Assembly (NCBI RefSeq): GCF_016654115.1
Contig: NZ_JAEQAZ010000068.1
Location: 1 to 55,575 of the forward strand
Length of the DNA stretch: 55,575 nt
DNA from: Streptomyces sp. MBT53
GTDB lineage: Bacteria; Actinomycetota; Actinomycetes; Streptomycetales; Streptomycetaceae
Reading direction: 5' to 3'
The stretch's first letter is position 1. Each line of letters opens with the position of its first letter. This document shows positions 24,490 through 33,370 of this stretch, piece by piece. The notes beneath the pieces are model-generated. The model was given only the letters and a program-made list of their open reading frames with translations. It was not told the origin of the DNA and did no database searches. Made by a program: the position numbers and the translations under genes.

Positions 24490-25293
24490 TCAGCGGGTGA
24501 GCGTTGCCACCGCGTCCGCGTGCACACCGGGTGCCGCGGCCAGGAAACTCTCGCTCGCCGGAGTCCAGGGACGGCCCTCGACGTCGGTGATCCGTCCGCC
24601 GGCCTCGGTGACCAGCAGCGCCCCGGGAAGCATGTCCGCGCGGGCTCCGGCGAACTGCCAGAAGGCGTCTGTCCGGCCGGCCGCCACGTTCACCAGATGC
24701 AGGGTGGCGGGAACGGCGGTCCGCACCACGAGCGCGTCGAGGAGCATCTCGGTGATCGAGGAGCCGACGCGCCGCACGACCTTCTCGTCCTCGTCCGGCC
24801 TGGCCTGGCTCGTGGCCACGATGGCCAGACCGAGCTCCGGGGTCCGCGACACGTGCAGCGCCTGGCCGTCGAGGTGAGCGCCGGCGCCCGTGAGCGCGGT
24901 GTACGTCTCGCCGGCCAGCGGCAGATGGACGACGGTGAGAACCGGCTGGTTGTCGCGGACCAGGGTGGCGGTCACCGCCCACTCGGGAAGTCCGTGCAGG
25001 TGGTTGACGTTCCCTTCGGCGGGGTCGACCACCCACCATTCGCCGTCCGGGAGGGCGCCGCCCTCCAGCTCCTCCTCCACCCAACGGGCGTCCGGGCGCA
25101 GGGCGGTGAGGCGGGGGCGCAGGATGTCGAGGACCGCTTCGTCGTTGGCGGCGAGCGCGTGCATCAGCTCGTCGAGGGTCTTGTAGGGGACCACGTCACC
25201 GAAGCGCTCCCGCAGAGCCGCCCCGGCCGCGCGTACGGCGAGCGCGGTCTGTGCGAGCAGGTCGGCGTCGGTGTTCGGCATGGATTCAGGCAT
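24490..25293 (-). CDS. Inositol monophosphatase family protein with altered metal-binding motif
   Basis: A 267-aa protein of the IMPase/CysQ/FBPase fold. The acidic EEE cluster (WVEEELEGG) and the C-terminal PGALLVTEAGGRITDVEGRP match the family. The normally invariant DPLDGTTN motif reads DPAEGNVNHLHG here, so the second Asp has become Glu and the two Thr are lost; the usual WD before the last helix reads AD. The enzyme may use a different substrate or be catalytically weak. I use the ATG at 25293, with GGGAG seven bases upstream. It heads a two-gene leftward unit with the F420-reductase-like gene, opposite the LysR regulator. Confidence 0.82.
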   Translation of the reverse strand: MPESMPNTDADLLAQTALAVRAAGAALRERFGDVVPYKTLDELMHALAANDEAVLDILRPRLTALRPDARWVEEELEGGALPDGEWWVVDPAEGNVNHLHGLPEWAVTATLVRDNQPVLTVVHLPLAGETYTALTGAGAHLDGQALHVSRTPELGLAIVATSQARPDEDEKVVRRVGSSITEMLLDALVVRTAVPATLHLVNVAAGRTDAFWQFAGARADMLPGALLVTEAGGRITDVEGRPWTPASESFLAAAPGVHADAVATLTR

Positions 25294-25397
25294 GGCGGTG
25301 CTCCCAACTGAACGGCGGAGATCGGGGTCTACCGGGCGAGAACCGGTTGTGTCGGTGCCCGTGTCTCGACGGTAGGAGAGGGCATCATTAACAGCAA

Positions 25398-25412
25398 GTG
25401 CATGTGAAGCAC
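25398..25412. promoter_or_regulatory. LysR-type T-N11-A palindrome in divergent promoter
   Basis: GTGC-N7-GCAC lies at 25398-25412, and contains T at 25399 and A at 25411 separated by 11 bases. It sits eight bases before the LysR gene's first ATG, and about 105 bp upstream of the divergent IMPase-like gene, the usual position for a LysR autoregulatory site. Confidence 0.55.
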
Positions 25413-25419
25413 GGCTAAG

Positions 25420-26352
25420 ATGACTCCCATGCAATTGGATCTGAACCTGCTCGCCGCGCTCGACGCCCTCCTGGAGGAGGGCAGCGTGGCGGGCGCCGCC
25501 GACCGCCTGCATGTCACGGCCCCCGCGATGAGCCGCAGCCTCGGCCGGATCCGGCGTACGACGGGCGATCAGATCCTGGTGCGCACAGGGCGCACGATGA
25601 CCCCGACGCCGTACGCGATCGCCGTGCGGGAACAGGTGCACGACCTGCTCCAGCAGGTCCGGGGAGTGCTGGCGCCGAGCCGTGAACTCGACCTCGCGAC
25701 CCTCGAACGCACCTTCACGCTCCGCTGGCACGACGCGCTGGTCGCCCTCGGCGGGCCCACGCTGCTGGCCGCCGTGCGCGAGCAGGCACCCGGCGTGCGT
25801 CTGCGCTTCATCGCGGAATCGAGCATCGACACACCGGAGTTGAGGCGTGGTGAGGTCGACCTCGCCGCGAACGCCGACGGCCCGGCCGCACCCGAGATCC
25901 GCGCCGAGCGGGTGGCCGAGACCCGTCATGTCGTCGTCGTACGGCGGGGGCACCCGCTCACTCGCCTCAAGGCTGTCGGCGCCGCGCGGTACGCCGCGGC
26001 GGAGCACGTCACCGTCTCTCGGCGCGGAAGGCTCGGAAACGTCCTCGACGACGCTCTCGCGCGGCTCGACCTCACCCGACACGTGGTGGCGACCGCGCCC
26101 ACGGAGAGAGCTGCCTTCGAGTTCGTGCGGGGCTCCGATCTCGTCGTCACCGCCCCGGAATCCACGGCGCGTTCGGCCGCCGCGGATCTCGGTCTGGTCC
26201 TGCTGCCGCTCCCGCTCGACCTTCCGCCGGCCCCGGTGTACCTGTCATGGCATCAGCGCTACGACACCGATCCCGCACACGTCTGGCTGCGAGACCTGGC
26301 CAGGGCCGCGCTGACCGGTGCGATGAGCGGGCCGAGCCGCACGGCACCGTGA
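25420..26352 (+). CDS. LysR family transcriptional regulator
   Basis: A 310-aa LTTR. The winged helix (LLAALDALLEEGSVAGAADR then LHVTAPAMSRSLGRIRR) is at the N-terminus, and a periplasmic-binding-protein-like effector domain follows (FRLRW-like strand, RRGEVDLAANADGP, VVVVRRGHPLT). The start is at 25420 or at the ATG at 25429 (MQLDLNLL); neither has a strong ribosome site. It diverges from the IMPase and F420-reductase-like genes, which it probably regulates. Confidence 0.9.
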   Translation: MTPMQLDLNLLAALDALLEEGSVAGAADRLHVTAPAMSRSLGRIRRTTGDQILVRTGRTMTPTPYAIAVREQVHDLLQQVRGVLAPSRELDLATLERTFTLRWHDALVALGGPTLLAAVREQAPGVRLRFIAESSIDTPELRRGEVDLAANADGPAAPEIRAERVAETRHVVVVRRGHPLTRLKAVGAARYAAAEHVTVSRRGRLGNVLDDALARLDLTRHVVATAPTERAAFEFVRGSDLVVTAPESTARSAAADLGLVLLPLPLDLPPAPVYLSWHQRYDTDPAHVWLRDLARAALTGAMSGPSRTAP

Positions 26353-26435
26353 CAACCGATGACGCGAGGCACCGCGGGGCTCCGTACAATTTGATCCCGA
26401 ACGACCAGTGTCAGCGAGAGACAGAGGGAGCGCCC

Positions 26436-27008
26436 GTGCCCGGCCATCGATCCATCACCGAAGCCGAGAAACTCGCCGCACAGAGGCTCGGTGGTTTCCC
26501 GATACGCCGGGAACAGATGGCGGCGGTCGCCAACATCCACCGGGCCGCGGCGGCGGTGCGCCAGCATCTGGAGAACTCCGTGCTGCGGGGCTCCGACCTG
26601 ACCTGGACCGCCTTCGTCGTCCTGTGGGTCGTCTGGGTCTGGGACGAGTCGGAGACCCGGCATGTCGCGGAGGAGGCGGGGATCTCCAAGGGGACGCTGA
26701 CGGGGGTGGCCCGCACGCTGGAGTCGCGCGGCCTGCTCAGGCGGGCCGGTCATCCGACGGACGGAAGGCTGGTCCTGCTCAGCCTCACGGACGAGGGCGA
26801 GCAGCTGATGCGGCGACTGTTCCCCGAGTTCAACGAGGAGGAGGCGTTCGTCACCGGGCAGCTCACCGACGACGAGTGCCGCAGCCTCGCGGACATGCTG
26901 CGCCGTGTCGTGCTCCAGGTGGAGGACCACGGCGAGGAGCGCCGGCAGTCCCTGCTGGACGGCGCCGAGCCGGCACCTCGCCGCAGCGGGCGCCGGCCCA
27001 GGGCCTGA
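26436..27008 (+). CDS. MarR family transcriptional regulator
   Basis: A 190-aa winged-helix regulator. The GTG at 26436 has AGGGAG six bases upstream. The DNA-binding part is HVAEEAGISKGTLTGVARTL, and ESRGLLRRAGHPTDGR then LVLLSLTDEGEQLM form the wing and following helix. It has a basic tail (RRSGRRPRA). It converges on the gamma-glutamyl hydrolase gene, with only seven bases between their ends. It may respond to an aromatic ligand, as many MarR proteins do, and is a second candidate regulator of the neighbouring catabolic block. Confidence 0.9.
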   Translation: MPGHRSITEAEKLAAQRLGGFPIRREQMAAVANIHRAAAAVRQHLENSVLRGSDLTWTAFVVLWVVWVWDESETRHVAEEAGISKGTLTGVARTLESRGLLRRAGHPTDGRLVLLSLTDEGEQLMRRLFPEFNEEEAFVTGQLTDDECRSLADMLRRVVLQVEDHGEERRQSLLDGAEPAPRRSGRRPRA

Positions 27009-27015
27009 GTGCGTC

Positions 27016-27747
27016 TCAGCGGGTCCCCCGAGCAGCCCGTACGAGGCTGTCGAACAGGCCCTGCTGTGCCGCCTGTTCGCGCGCGGTGTCCTCGGGATGC
27101 CACTGCACGGCCGTGAACCAGCCGCGCGCGCCGGGGAGTTCGAGCCCCTCGACGGTGCCGTCGGCGGCCCGCGCGGTCACGCGCAGTCCGCTGCCCAGGC
27201 GGTCGACGCGCTGGTGGTGGTAGCAGGACGCGTCCACCTTCTCCGCCCCCGTCGCCCGCGCGAGGAGCGACCCCGGCTCCACGGCCACCGGGTGTACGAC
27301 GTGCCGGTGTTCGCGGTCCGGGCCACCCATGTCCTGCTCCAGCGTGCCGCCGAGAGCCACGTTGACGACCTGGAGTCCGCGGCACACGGCCAGCAGGGGC
27401 AGGCCCGACTCCAGTGCCTGCCGGGCGACTTCGAGGTCGAAGCCGTCCTGCTGGTCGTCGACGTCGTACACGCTCTGGTGGGTCGCGCCCGCTCCGTATC
27501 GGTACGGCGCGAGGTCCCCGCCGCCGGGCAGCAGCACCCCGTCGAACCGGGCGAGGCGGGCGGCGACCTCCGCAGGGTCGGCCGTGCCGTCGGGGGCGTA
27601 CGGGTGGATCGTCGCGGGTTCGCCGCCCGCCCGCCACACCGCCTCGACCAGGGCCCGGGCGGTGACCTCGGCCGCGTACCGCAGCGCCGAGGTGGTGGCG
27701 GAGAAGCGGGCGGGCAGGGCGATCAGCGGGCGCGGCGGGACGGTCAC
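27016..27747 (-). CDS. Gamma-glutamyl-gamma-aminobutyrate hydrolase-like class I amidotransferase (peptidase C26, PuuD-like)
   Basis: A 243-aa hydrolase expected to cleave a gamma-glutamyl amide and release glutamate. The nucleophile is in LLAVCRGLQVVNVALGG, the glycine-rich oxyanion loop is LLPGGGDLAP, and the catalytic His-Glu pair is in AVQWHPEDT. The GTG at 27747 overlaps the stop of the upstream aldehyde dehydrogenase as GTGA, so the two are translationally coupled. With the permease and dehydrogenase it forms a Puu-like unit, and it complements the glutamine-synthetase-like ligase ten kilobases away that shares its operator. A decayed relative lies at 16376-16570. Confidence 0.9.
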   Translation of the reverse strand: MTVPPRPLIALPARFSATTSALRYAAEVTARALVEAVWRAGGEPATIHPYAPDGTADPAEVAARLARFDGVLLPGGGDLAPYRYGAGATHQSVYDVDDQQDGFDLEVARQALESGLPLLAVCRGLQVVNVALGGTLEQDMGGPDREHRHVVHPVAVEPGSLLARATGAEKVDASCYHHQRVDRLGSGLRVTARAADGTVEGLELPGARGWFTAVQWHPEDTAREQAAQQGLFDSLVRAARGTR

Positions 27748-29234
27748 AGCTGGATCCAGGTCGTCTTGAGCTCGGTGTATTTCTCCAGCGCGTGGGCCGA
27801 CTTGTCGCGCCCGTTGCCCGACTGCTTCATCCCGCCGAAGGGCACGGTCAGATCGCCCTCCTCGTAGCAGTTCACCCACACCGTGCCCGCCTTGAGAGCG
27901 CGGGAGACCCGGTGAGCGGTGCTCAGGTCCGAGGTCCACAGCCCGGCGGCCAGGCCGTACTCGGTGGCGTTGGCCAACTCCACCGCTTCCTCAAGGGTGT
28001 TGAAGGAGATGACGGACAGGACGGGGCCGAAGATCTCCTCGCGGGCCAGCCCGGCGCCGACCTCGACCCGGTCGAACACGGTCGGCTCGACGAAGCTGCC
28101 GCCGCTGTCGGTACGGGTGCGCGCGCCTCCCGTACGCAGCCGGGCACCCTCGTCGACACCGCGCCGCACATGGCCCAGTACGCGCTCCAGATGCCCTTCG
28201 CCGACCAGTGCGCCCATCTCGGTCGCCGGGTCCAGGGGATCGCCCACCCGCAGTTCCCGGGCTCGTGCGACGACGGCCTCGGTCACCTGCTCGGCGACGG
28301 AGGAGTGCACGAGCAGCCGGGACGGGGCGGTGCACATCTCGCCCTGGTTGAAGAAGATGCCCCAGGCGGCGGTGGCGGCCGCCTTCTCGAGGTCGGGGGC
28401 GTCCGGGAGGACGATGTTGGGCGACTTCCCGCCCAGCTCCAGCCAGACCCGCTTGAGGTTGGAGTCGGCGGAGTAGCGCAGGAAATGGCGGCCGACGGCG
28501 GTGGAGCCGGTGAAGGCGAGCACGTCGACGTCGGGGTGAAGTCCCAGCGCCCGACCGGCAGTTGGACCGTCGCCGGTGACCACGTTCAGGACGCCCGGCG
28601 GCAACCCGGCCTCGGTGCCGAGTCGGCCCAGCAGCAGGGCGGACAGCGGCGAGTTCTCGGACGGCTTCAGTACGACCGTGCAGCCGGCCGCGAGGGCCGG
28701 GGCCACCTTCCAACTCGCCAGCGTCAGCGGGAAGTTCCACGGGACGACGGCTCCCACGACACCGCTGGGTTCGCGGGTGACGAGAGCGAGCGCGTCCGGT
28801 GCCGTGTGCGGGGACTCGTCCGTCAGTTTGTCGGCCAACTGCCCGTACCAGCGGAAGGTGTTGATCGCCGCGCGCAGCTCGATGTCGTGGGCGTCCGTCA
28901 CCGGCTTGCCCATCTCCAGGGTCACCGCGAGGGCGAGCGACTCCCGCTGTTCTTCGAGGAGTTCGGCGAGCCGGAGCAGGACCCGGCCGCGTTCGGCGGG
29001 GGCCAGGCGCGGCCACGGGCCGGAGTCGAAGGCGCGCCGGGCGGCGGCCACGGCCGCGGCCACCTCGGCGGGCCCGCCGTCGGCGACCTCGGCGACCACC
29101 TGGCCGTCGCGGGGGGAGACGACCCGGAAGGTGCCGCCGACTCCGGGTTCGTCGCGACCGTCGATGTGGTGGGCGCCGTAGACCTGGAAGTCCTTGGCGC
29201 GACGGAGCCATTCGTCATGGGTGACGGCCGGCAT
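27744..29234 (-). CDS. Aldehyde dehydrogenase, PuuC-like (gamma-glutamyl-aminoaldehyde dehydrogenase family)
   Basis: A 496-aa NAD(P)-dependent aldehyde dehydrogenase. Motifs are VVPWNFPLTLASWKVAPALA, FTGSTAVGRHFL, catalytic Glu in LELGGKSPNIV and catalytic Cys in FFNQGEMCTAPSRL, and the C-terminal VPFGGMKQSGNGRDKS. N-terminal and Cys-loop features resemble PuuC/betaine-aldehyde-type enzymes. I start at the ATG at 29234, since GGAG lies seven bases upstream. It lies between the permease (96-bp gap) and the gamma-glutamyl hydrolase (4-bp overlap), which fits oxidation of a gamma-glutamylated amino-aldehyde before hydrolysis. Confidence 0.93.
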   Translation of the reverse strand: MPAVTHDEWLRRAKDFQVYGAHHIDGRDEPGVGGTFRVVSPRDGQVVAEVADGGPAEVAAAVAAARRAFDSGPWPRLAPAERGRVLLRLAELLEEQRESLALAVTLEMGKPVTDAHDIELRAAINTFRWYGQLADKLTDESPHTAPDALALVTREPSGVVGAVVPWNFPLTLASWKVAPALAAGCTVVLKPSENSPLSALLLGRLGTEAGLPPGVLNVVTGDGPTAGRALGLHPDVDVLAFTGSTAVGRHFLRYSADSNLKRVWLELGGKSPNIVLPDAPDLEKAAATAAWGIFFNQGEMCTAPSRLLVHSSVAEQVTEAVVARARELRVGDPLDPATEMGALVGEGHLERVLGHVRRGVDEGARLRTGGARTRTDSGGSFVEPTVFDRVEVGAGLAREEIFGPVLSVISFNTLEEAVELANATEYGLAAGLWTSDLSTAHRVSRALKAGTVWVNCYEEGDLTVPFGGMKQSGNGRDKSAHALEKYTELKTTWIQL

Positions 29235-29330
29235 GGGGAACTCCACTTCGTCAGCAGGTGGGGGAGAGCGGGGTGCGTCTCCCGGGTGCGCGCCCGTGCC
29301 GTCGGACGCGCACCGGAGGAGGGGAGCCGG

Positions 29331-30791
29331 TCAGCTGTCGGCGGTCGAGGGCCCGCGGCGGCTCAGCCGTGCGGTCACGATGCTCAGTGCCATGACGACC
29401 GGGACCGACAGGGCGAGCCAGAGAGCTGTGGTGCTGTCGCCGCCGATGAGGGTGGTGAAGTTGGCGAGGATGAGCCAGACGGCACCGGCGACCGCGATCG
29501 TGGCCAGGACCGGGGCGATCAGGGTGTTCCACAGCCGCACCTCCAGGCGCTCGCGGCGGAAGAAGACCACCACGGAGACCGAGGTCAGCAGGTACAGGAG
29601 CATCATCGCCAGGACGGCGACCCCGCTGAACCAGGAGAAGAGCGTCAGCACCGGGTCCTTGCCCGCGAGCGCGAACGGCACCACCAGGGCCACCGCGACG
29701 AGCGTCTGCACACAGCCGGCCGTCCAGGGCGCATGGCGGCTGTTGAGGGTGCACAGGCGGCGGGGCAGCAGCCCGTCGCGGCCGAGCGAGAAGAGATAGC
29801 GGTTCGCGGAGTTGTGGAAGGTGAGCAGCCCGGCGAAGAGGGAGGTGGCCAGCAGGACGGGCAGCACGTCGTTGACCCAGCCGCCGAACTGCGCGGCGAT
29901 CGGGGCGAAGACGAACGCCGTGGAGTCCCCGCTCGCCAGCGCCTTGCCCGCCGCCGCGACCGCCTTGGAGGGCCCGTACGCGGCGACCAGCATCCAGGAG
30001 GTCAGGGCGAAGAAGCCGACGACCACGACGACCGCCAGGTAGGTGGCGCGGGGGACGGTCTTCTTCGGCTCGCGCGCCTCCTCGCCGTAGATCGCGGTGG
30101 CCTCGAAGCCGAACATGGACGCGACGGCGAACATCACGGCCACGCCCGGCGCGCCCTGGGTCACGGCGCTCGGTGAGAACGTCTCGGTGAAGCCGAGGCC
30201 CTCCGGGCCGCCGCCCTTGAAGAGGGTGACGAGGCTGAAGACCAGCAGGATGCTGAACTCCGCCAGGACGAACACGGCCAGCAGCTTGGCGCCCATGTCG
30301 ATGCCGGTGGCGCCCAGGATCTGCACGACGGCCATGGTCGCCAGCGACCACACCCACCACGGCAGGTTCAGTCCCGTGTGGGCGTCGACCAGGCCGCTGA
30401 CGATGGAGCCGTACAGCCCGTACATGGCGGCCTGGATGGCGCAGTACGCGAAGAGCGCCACGCCCGCGCTGCCGGCGCCGGTGGTGCGGCCGAGCCCGGT
30501 GCCGATGTAGGTGTAGAAGGCGCCCGCGTCGACGACGTGCCGGCCCATGGTGACGAAGCCGACCGAGAAGAGCAGGGTCACCACGCCGACCAGGACGTAG
30601 GCGCCGGCGGTGCCGGGACCGTTGCCGATACCGACGGAGATCGGGACCGCTCCGGCGATGCCGGTGAGCGGCGCCTGGGCGGACAGAACGAGGAAGAGGA
30701 TGCCCAGCACGCCGAGCGCGTTGGGTTTGAGCGTGCCTGCCGTGGGTTCGTCCCGCACGGACCGCTGGGATGCGACCGCCTGACTGTCCAC
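29331..30791 (-). CDS. APC superfamily amino acid/amine permease
   Basis: A 486-aa permease with about twelve membrane segments. The TM1 motif GILFLVLSAQAPLTGIAGAV, TM6 region SMFGFEATAIYGEEAREPKK and TM8 region FHNSANRYLFSLGRDGLLP are typical of the APC family. I use the GTG at 30791, because AGGTGA precedes it by six bases; the GTG at 30800 is an alternative. It heads the permease-dehydrogenase-hydrolase unit. A palindrome, shared with the P450/ligase and ring-cleavage promoters, lies 31 bp upstream of the start. Confidence 0.92.
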   Translation of the reverse strand: MDSQAVASQRSVRDEPTAGTLKPNALGVLGILFLVLSAQAPLTGIAGAVPISVGIGNGPGTAGAYVLVGVVTLLFSVGFVTMGRHVVDAGAFYTYIGTGLGRTTGAGSAGVALFAYCAIQAAMYGLYGSIVSGLVDAHTGLNLPWWVWSLATMAVVQILGATGIDMGAKLLAVFVLAEFSILLVFSLVTLFKGGGPEGLGFTETFSPSAVTQGAPGVAVMFAVASMFGFEATAIYGEEAREPKKTVPRATYLAVVVVVGFFALTSWMLVAAYGPSKAVAAAGKALASGDSTAFVFAPIAAQFGGWVNDVLPVLLATSLFAGLLTFHNSANRYLFSLGRDGLLPRRLCTLNSRHAPWTAGCVQTLVAVALVVPFALAGKDPVLTLFSWFSGVAVLAMMLLYLLTSVSVVVFFRRERLEVRLWNTLIAPVLATIAVAGAVWLILANFTTLIGGDSTTALWLALSVPVVMALSIVTARLSRRGPSTADS

Positions 30792-30821
30792 TCGGATCAC
30801 CTGCCAGTTAAGGGGATGGTC

Positions 30822-30835
30822 GTTTCAGGCCAAAC
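30822..30835. promoter_or_regulatory. Operator copy 1 (GTTTCAGGCCAAAC) upstream of permease unit
   Basis: Read on the minus strand this is GTTTGGCCTGAAAC, one base off the GTTTGGCNTCAAAC sequence found twice near 37.2-37.3 kb. A further half-site (GTTTGGC) lies at 30866-30872. It lies between the permease start and the end of the TetR gene. I see no clean -35/-10 pair directly in front of it. Confidence 0.7.
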
Positions 30836-30951
30836 GAGTTGCCTCATGGTGGGGCGGAACTATCCGTTTGGCAAGGGGGTGGCACGGAGAATCCGCGACC
30901 GACGCGGATTTCCTACGAGGCCGTGATCAGCGGTGGAGAAGGGGCGGGAGG

Positions 30952-31548
30952 TCAGCTCCCGTCGCGCTCCCGCGCGAGCAGCCGCAGGACGTTCCGCAGC
31001 TCGTCGAGGGCGTCCTCGATGACCTCGCGCTCACCGAAGACGAGCTGGTGCAGGACCAGGCCCTCCAGGGTGGCGAACACCATCCGGGACAGGCCTTCGT
31101 CGACCGGTCCCGGCAGCATCTGGGTCAGCTCGCGACGGGTGGCGGCGAAGTACTCGTCGTAGAGCGCGCGGAGGTGGGACAGCAGCTCCGGCCTGCGCCG
31201 GGACTCCAGGAGCAGTTCGTACTGGAAGGCCTGGAGGTCCGGCCCCGAGTCCACCATCTCGGTCAGGCCGAGCGAGAAGTCCTCGGGCTTCCCGGTGCCG
31301 GGTTCGAGGTCGCTGCTGCTGAGGGAGGAGCGGATCGCGTGGGTGAGCGCCTCCTCGATCAGCGCGTCGCGCGTGCCGAAGTGGTGCACCACGAGCCCGT
31401 GTGTGACCCCCGCCTCCTCCGCGACGGCGCGGTAGGTGAGCCTGCGCAGTCCGCCGCGCGCCACCACGCGCACCGCGGCGTCCAGCAGGGCCTCGCGGCC
31501 CGCGCCGTAGGTGACGCGCTTGCGGGGGCGGTCGGCGGGCTCGGTCAT
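30952..31548 (-). CDS. TetR family transcriptional regulator
   Basis: A 198-aa regulator. The helix-turn-helix spans REALLDAAVRVVARGGLRRL, then TYRAVAEEAGVTHGLVVHHF, followed by an all-helical ligand domain. I choose the ATG at 31548 because it precedes the HTH by the usual distance and follows the FAH gene's stop by 28 bp. It is the last gene of the ferredoxin-to-TetR leftward run, so it would be autoregulated from the promoter at 37235. It is the best candidate to bind the shared GTTTGGCNTCAAAC operators (inference). Confidence 0.9.
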   Translation of the reverse strand: MTEPADRPRKRVTYGAGREALLDAAVRVVARGGLRRLTYRAVAEEAGVTHGLVVHHFGTRDALIEEALTHAIRSSLSSSDLEPGTGKPEDFSLGLTEMVDSGPDLQAFQYELLLESRRRPELLSHLRALYDEYFAATRRELTQMLPGPVDEGLSRMVFATLEGLVLHQLVFGEREVIEDALDELRNVLRLLARERDGS

Positions 31549-31576
31549 GCAGGCGACCCTACCCGCGCCGTCGCCC

Positions 31577-32422
31577 TCAGCGGCGCGGTGGACGAACGCC
31601 ACGGAACTCCCAGTCGCCGCCGAGCGCGGTGGACAGTACTTCCTCGGATTCGGTGGGTTGGGCGCCGACATCGGTGCGGATGGCGGCGGGTCCGGTGACG
31701 ACGTGGTTGGTGAGCCTGCCCAGCCCCTCGACCTCGACCTCGACCACGTCACCGGGTTGCACGGGACGGGAGTTGGCGGGTGTGCCGGACAGCAGCACGT
31801 CGCCGGGGTACAGGGTGATGGTGCGGGCGATGTCCGCGACGAGATAGTGCATGTCCCACTTCATCTCGTCGGTCGAACCGTCCTGCACCACCTCGCCGTT
31901 GACGTAGGTCCGCAGTCGTTTGCCGTGGAAGTCCCAGTCGGTGACCAGGCCGGGGCCGAGCGGGCAGAGGGTGTCGGAGCCCTTGACGCGCAGCATGGAG
32001 CCGGCGTCGGTGTCGCGGAAGTCGTGCAGGCCGTAGTCGTTGGCGACGGTGTAGCCCGCGATGTACTCGCCCGCCTCGGCGGGGGAGACGTTCCGCGCGG
32101 TCCTCCCGATGACGATGGCGACCTCGCCCTCGTAGTTGAGCCACTTGCAGCCGTCGGGGCGGACGATCGCGCCCTTGTGGGAGTTCAGGGAGGAGGTCGG
32201 TTTGTGGAAGTACGTGGGCGTGTCGGGCAGTTGGATCCGGAACTCGTCCACCCGGCTGCGGTGGTTGAGGTGGACGGCGATCACCTTGGACGGCACGACC
32301 GGGGGCAGGTGCAGCGCCTCGTCGGTCTTGACGCGGCGGCCGTCCCCGGCGACGAGTTCGTCCCCGTCGACGGTGACCTCGACGGTGGCGCCGTCCAGCA
32401 GAATGCGGCGGTACTCGGGCAT
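31577..32422 (-). CDS. Fumarylacetoacetate hydrolase family enzyme, probable HpaG-type isomerase/decarboxylase
   Basis: A 281-aa FAH-fold enzyme. Metal ligands are visible in WLNYEGEVAIVIG (Glu-x-Glu) and in VANDYGLHDFRDTD; PTYFHKPTSSL and LLSGTPANSRPVQPGDVVEV are the family's other signatures. In the homoprotocatechuate meta pathway this family performs 5-oxopent-3-ene-tricarboxylate decarboxylation and the following isomerisation. The neighbouring HpaE- and HpaD-like genes support that role. The HpaD stop and this ATG are about ten bases apart, so the genes are co-transcribed. Confidence 0.88.
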   Translation of the reverse strand: MPEYRRILLDGATVEVTVDGDELVAGDGRRVKTDEALHLPPVVPSKVIAVHLNHRSRVDEFRIQLPDTPTYFHKPTSSLNSHKGAIVRPDGCKWLNYEGEVAIVIGRTARNVSPAEAGEYIAGYTVANDYGLHDFRDTDAGSMLRVKGSDTLCPLGPGLVTDWDFHGKRLRTYVNGEVVQDGSTDEMKWDMHYLVADIARTITLYPGDVLLSGTPANSRPVQPGDVVEVEVEGLGRLTNHVVTGPAAIRTDVGAQPTESEEVLSTALGGDWEFRGVRPPRR

Positions 32423-32431
32423 GGCGCTCTC

Positions 32432-33370
32432 CTAGGGGCGGCTGTGCGGGGTGCGGGGTGAGGTGGCGGGTACGGGCAGGTCGTCGCCCGTCCAGCCGGT
32501 AGCCGGGCGGTCGAACCAGAGGTGGACCTGGCCGGTGCCGACGGAGTTCTCGTACTCGCCGTACTGGCGGGCCCTGGCCGTACAGGCCTGTTCGCCCAGC
32601 GCGCCGGCCAGCATCAGGTAGTGGAAGAACTTCGCCTCGGGCTTGTACTTCCAGAACTCGTCCATCGTGTCGAGGACCTTGTCGTGCCGGCCCTCCTTGA
32701 ACCAGCCGATCCGCTCGTAGTCCGCCTCGCGTGCCTCGGGCGTACGGATGTGCACGGGGTCGCTGGCCTCGTGGTCGCGGATCTCGCGCAACGGCCAGAA
32801 GGTGTGCGAGAGGGCACCGGAGGCGATGACCAGGACCCGGCGGCCGGGGGTCGCCGCGATGCCGTCGGCGAGCGCGCGGCCCAGGCGCAGATGGTCCTCC
32901 ATGTCGCCGGTCTGGCAGACGCCGATGGTGACCCACCGCTTGTCCGGCAGCCCCTCGCCTAGGAACTTCCACAGGTTGATCGTGGCGTAGTACACGGGGA
33001 GGCAGTCGTCCTCGATCGGGGTGATCCAGGTGCCGTGCCGGTCGGCGAACTCGGCGATGTTGTGGGCGAGTTCGGGGTCGCCGGGGTAGTCGTACGGCAT
33101 CCTGCACATGCCGCGCGGCAGCTCCTCGGAGGTGAAGAGTCCGGCCCGCCGCCGCTGGGCGGTGACGACGAACTCGACGGTCGTCGCCCAGTGGGAGTCG
33201 AGGACGACGACGGTGTCGTAGTCGTCGCGGTCGAAGACGTCCTGGCGGAGTTGGCGGAGGCCGGTGACGAGGGTGATCTCCTTGCCCTCGTTGAGTTCGA
33301 GGCGGTCGGCCTCGGGCAGGACGATGGTGGGCACATGGGCCAGCAGGCCGGCCCCGACGATCTCACCCAT
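32432..33370 (-). CDS. hpaD: Class III extradiol ring-cleavage dioxygenase, homoprotocatechuate 2,3-dioxygenase-like
   Basis: A 312-aa LigB-type extradiol dioxygenase. LLAHVPTIVL (N-terminal metal His), VVVLDSHWAT (second His), VIASGALSHTFWP (catalytic Ser-His region) and the C-terminal GEYENSVGTGQVHLWF are recognisable in the HpaD/HpcB branch. The ATG at 33370 overlaps the stop of the upstream dehydrogenase gene by 8 bp. It would open 3,4-dihydroxyphenylacetate or a close analogue to a semialdehyde, which the adjacent dehydrogenase then oxidises. The precise catechol is inferred from the neighbours. Confidence 0.88.
   Translation of the reverse strand: MGEIVGAGLLAHVPTIVLPEADRLELNEGKEITLVTGLRQLRQDVFDRDDYDTVVVLDSHWATTVEFVVTAQRRRAGLFTSEELPRGMCRMPYDYPGDPELAHNIAEFADRHGTWITPIEDDCLPVYYATINLWKFLGEGLPDKRWVTIGVCQTGDMEDHLRLGRALADGIAATPGRRVLVIASGALSHTFWPLREIRDHEASDPVHIRTPEAREADYERIGWFKEGRHDKVLDTMDEFWKYKPEAKFFHYLMLAGALGEQACTARARQYGEYENSVGTGQVHLWFDRPATGWTGDDLPVPATSPRTPHSRP

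Noticed and set aside
27792..30176. Rightward 794-codon open frame across the PuuC-like and permease genes
   Set aside because: Spans two real minus-strand genes and their gap; composition only, no domain.
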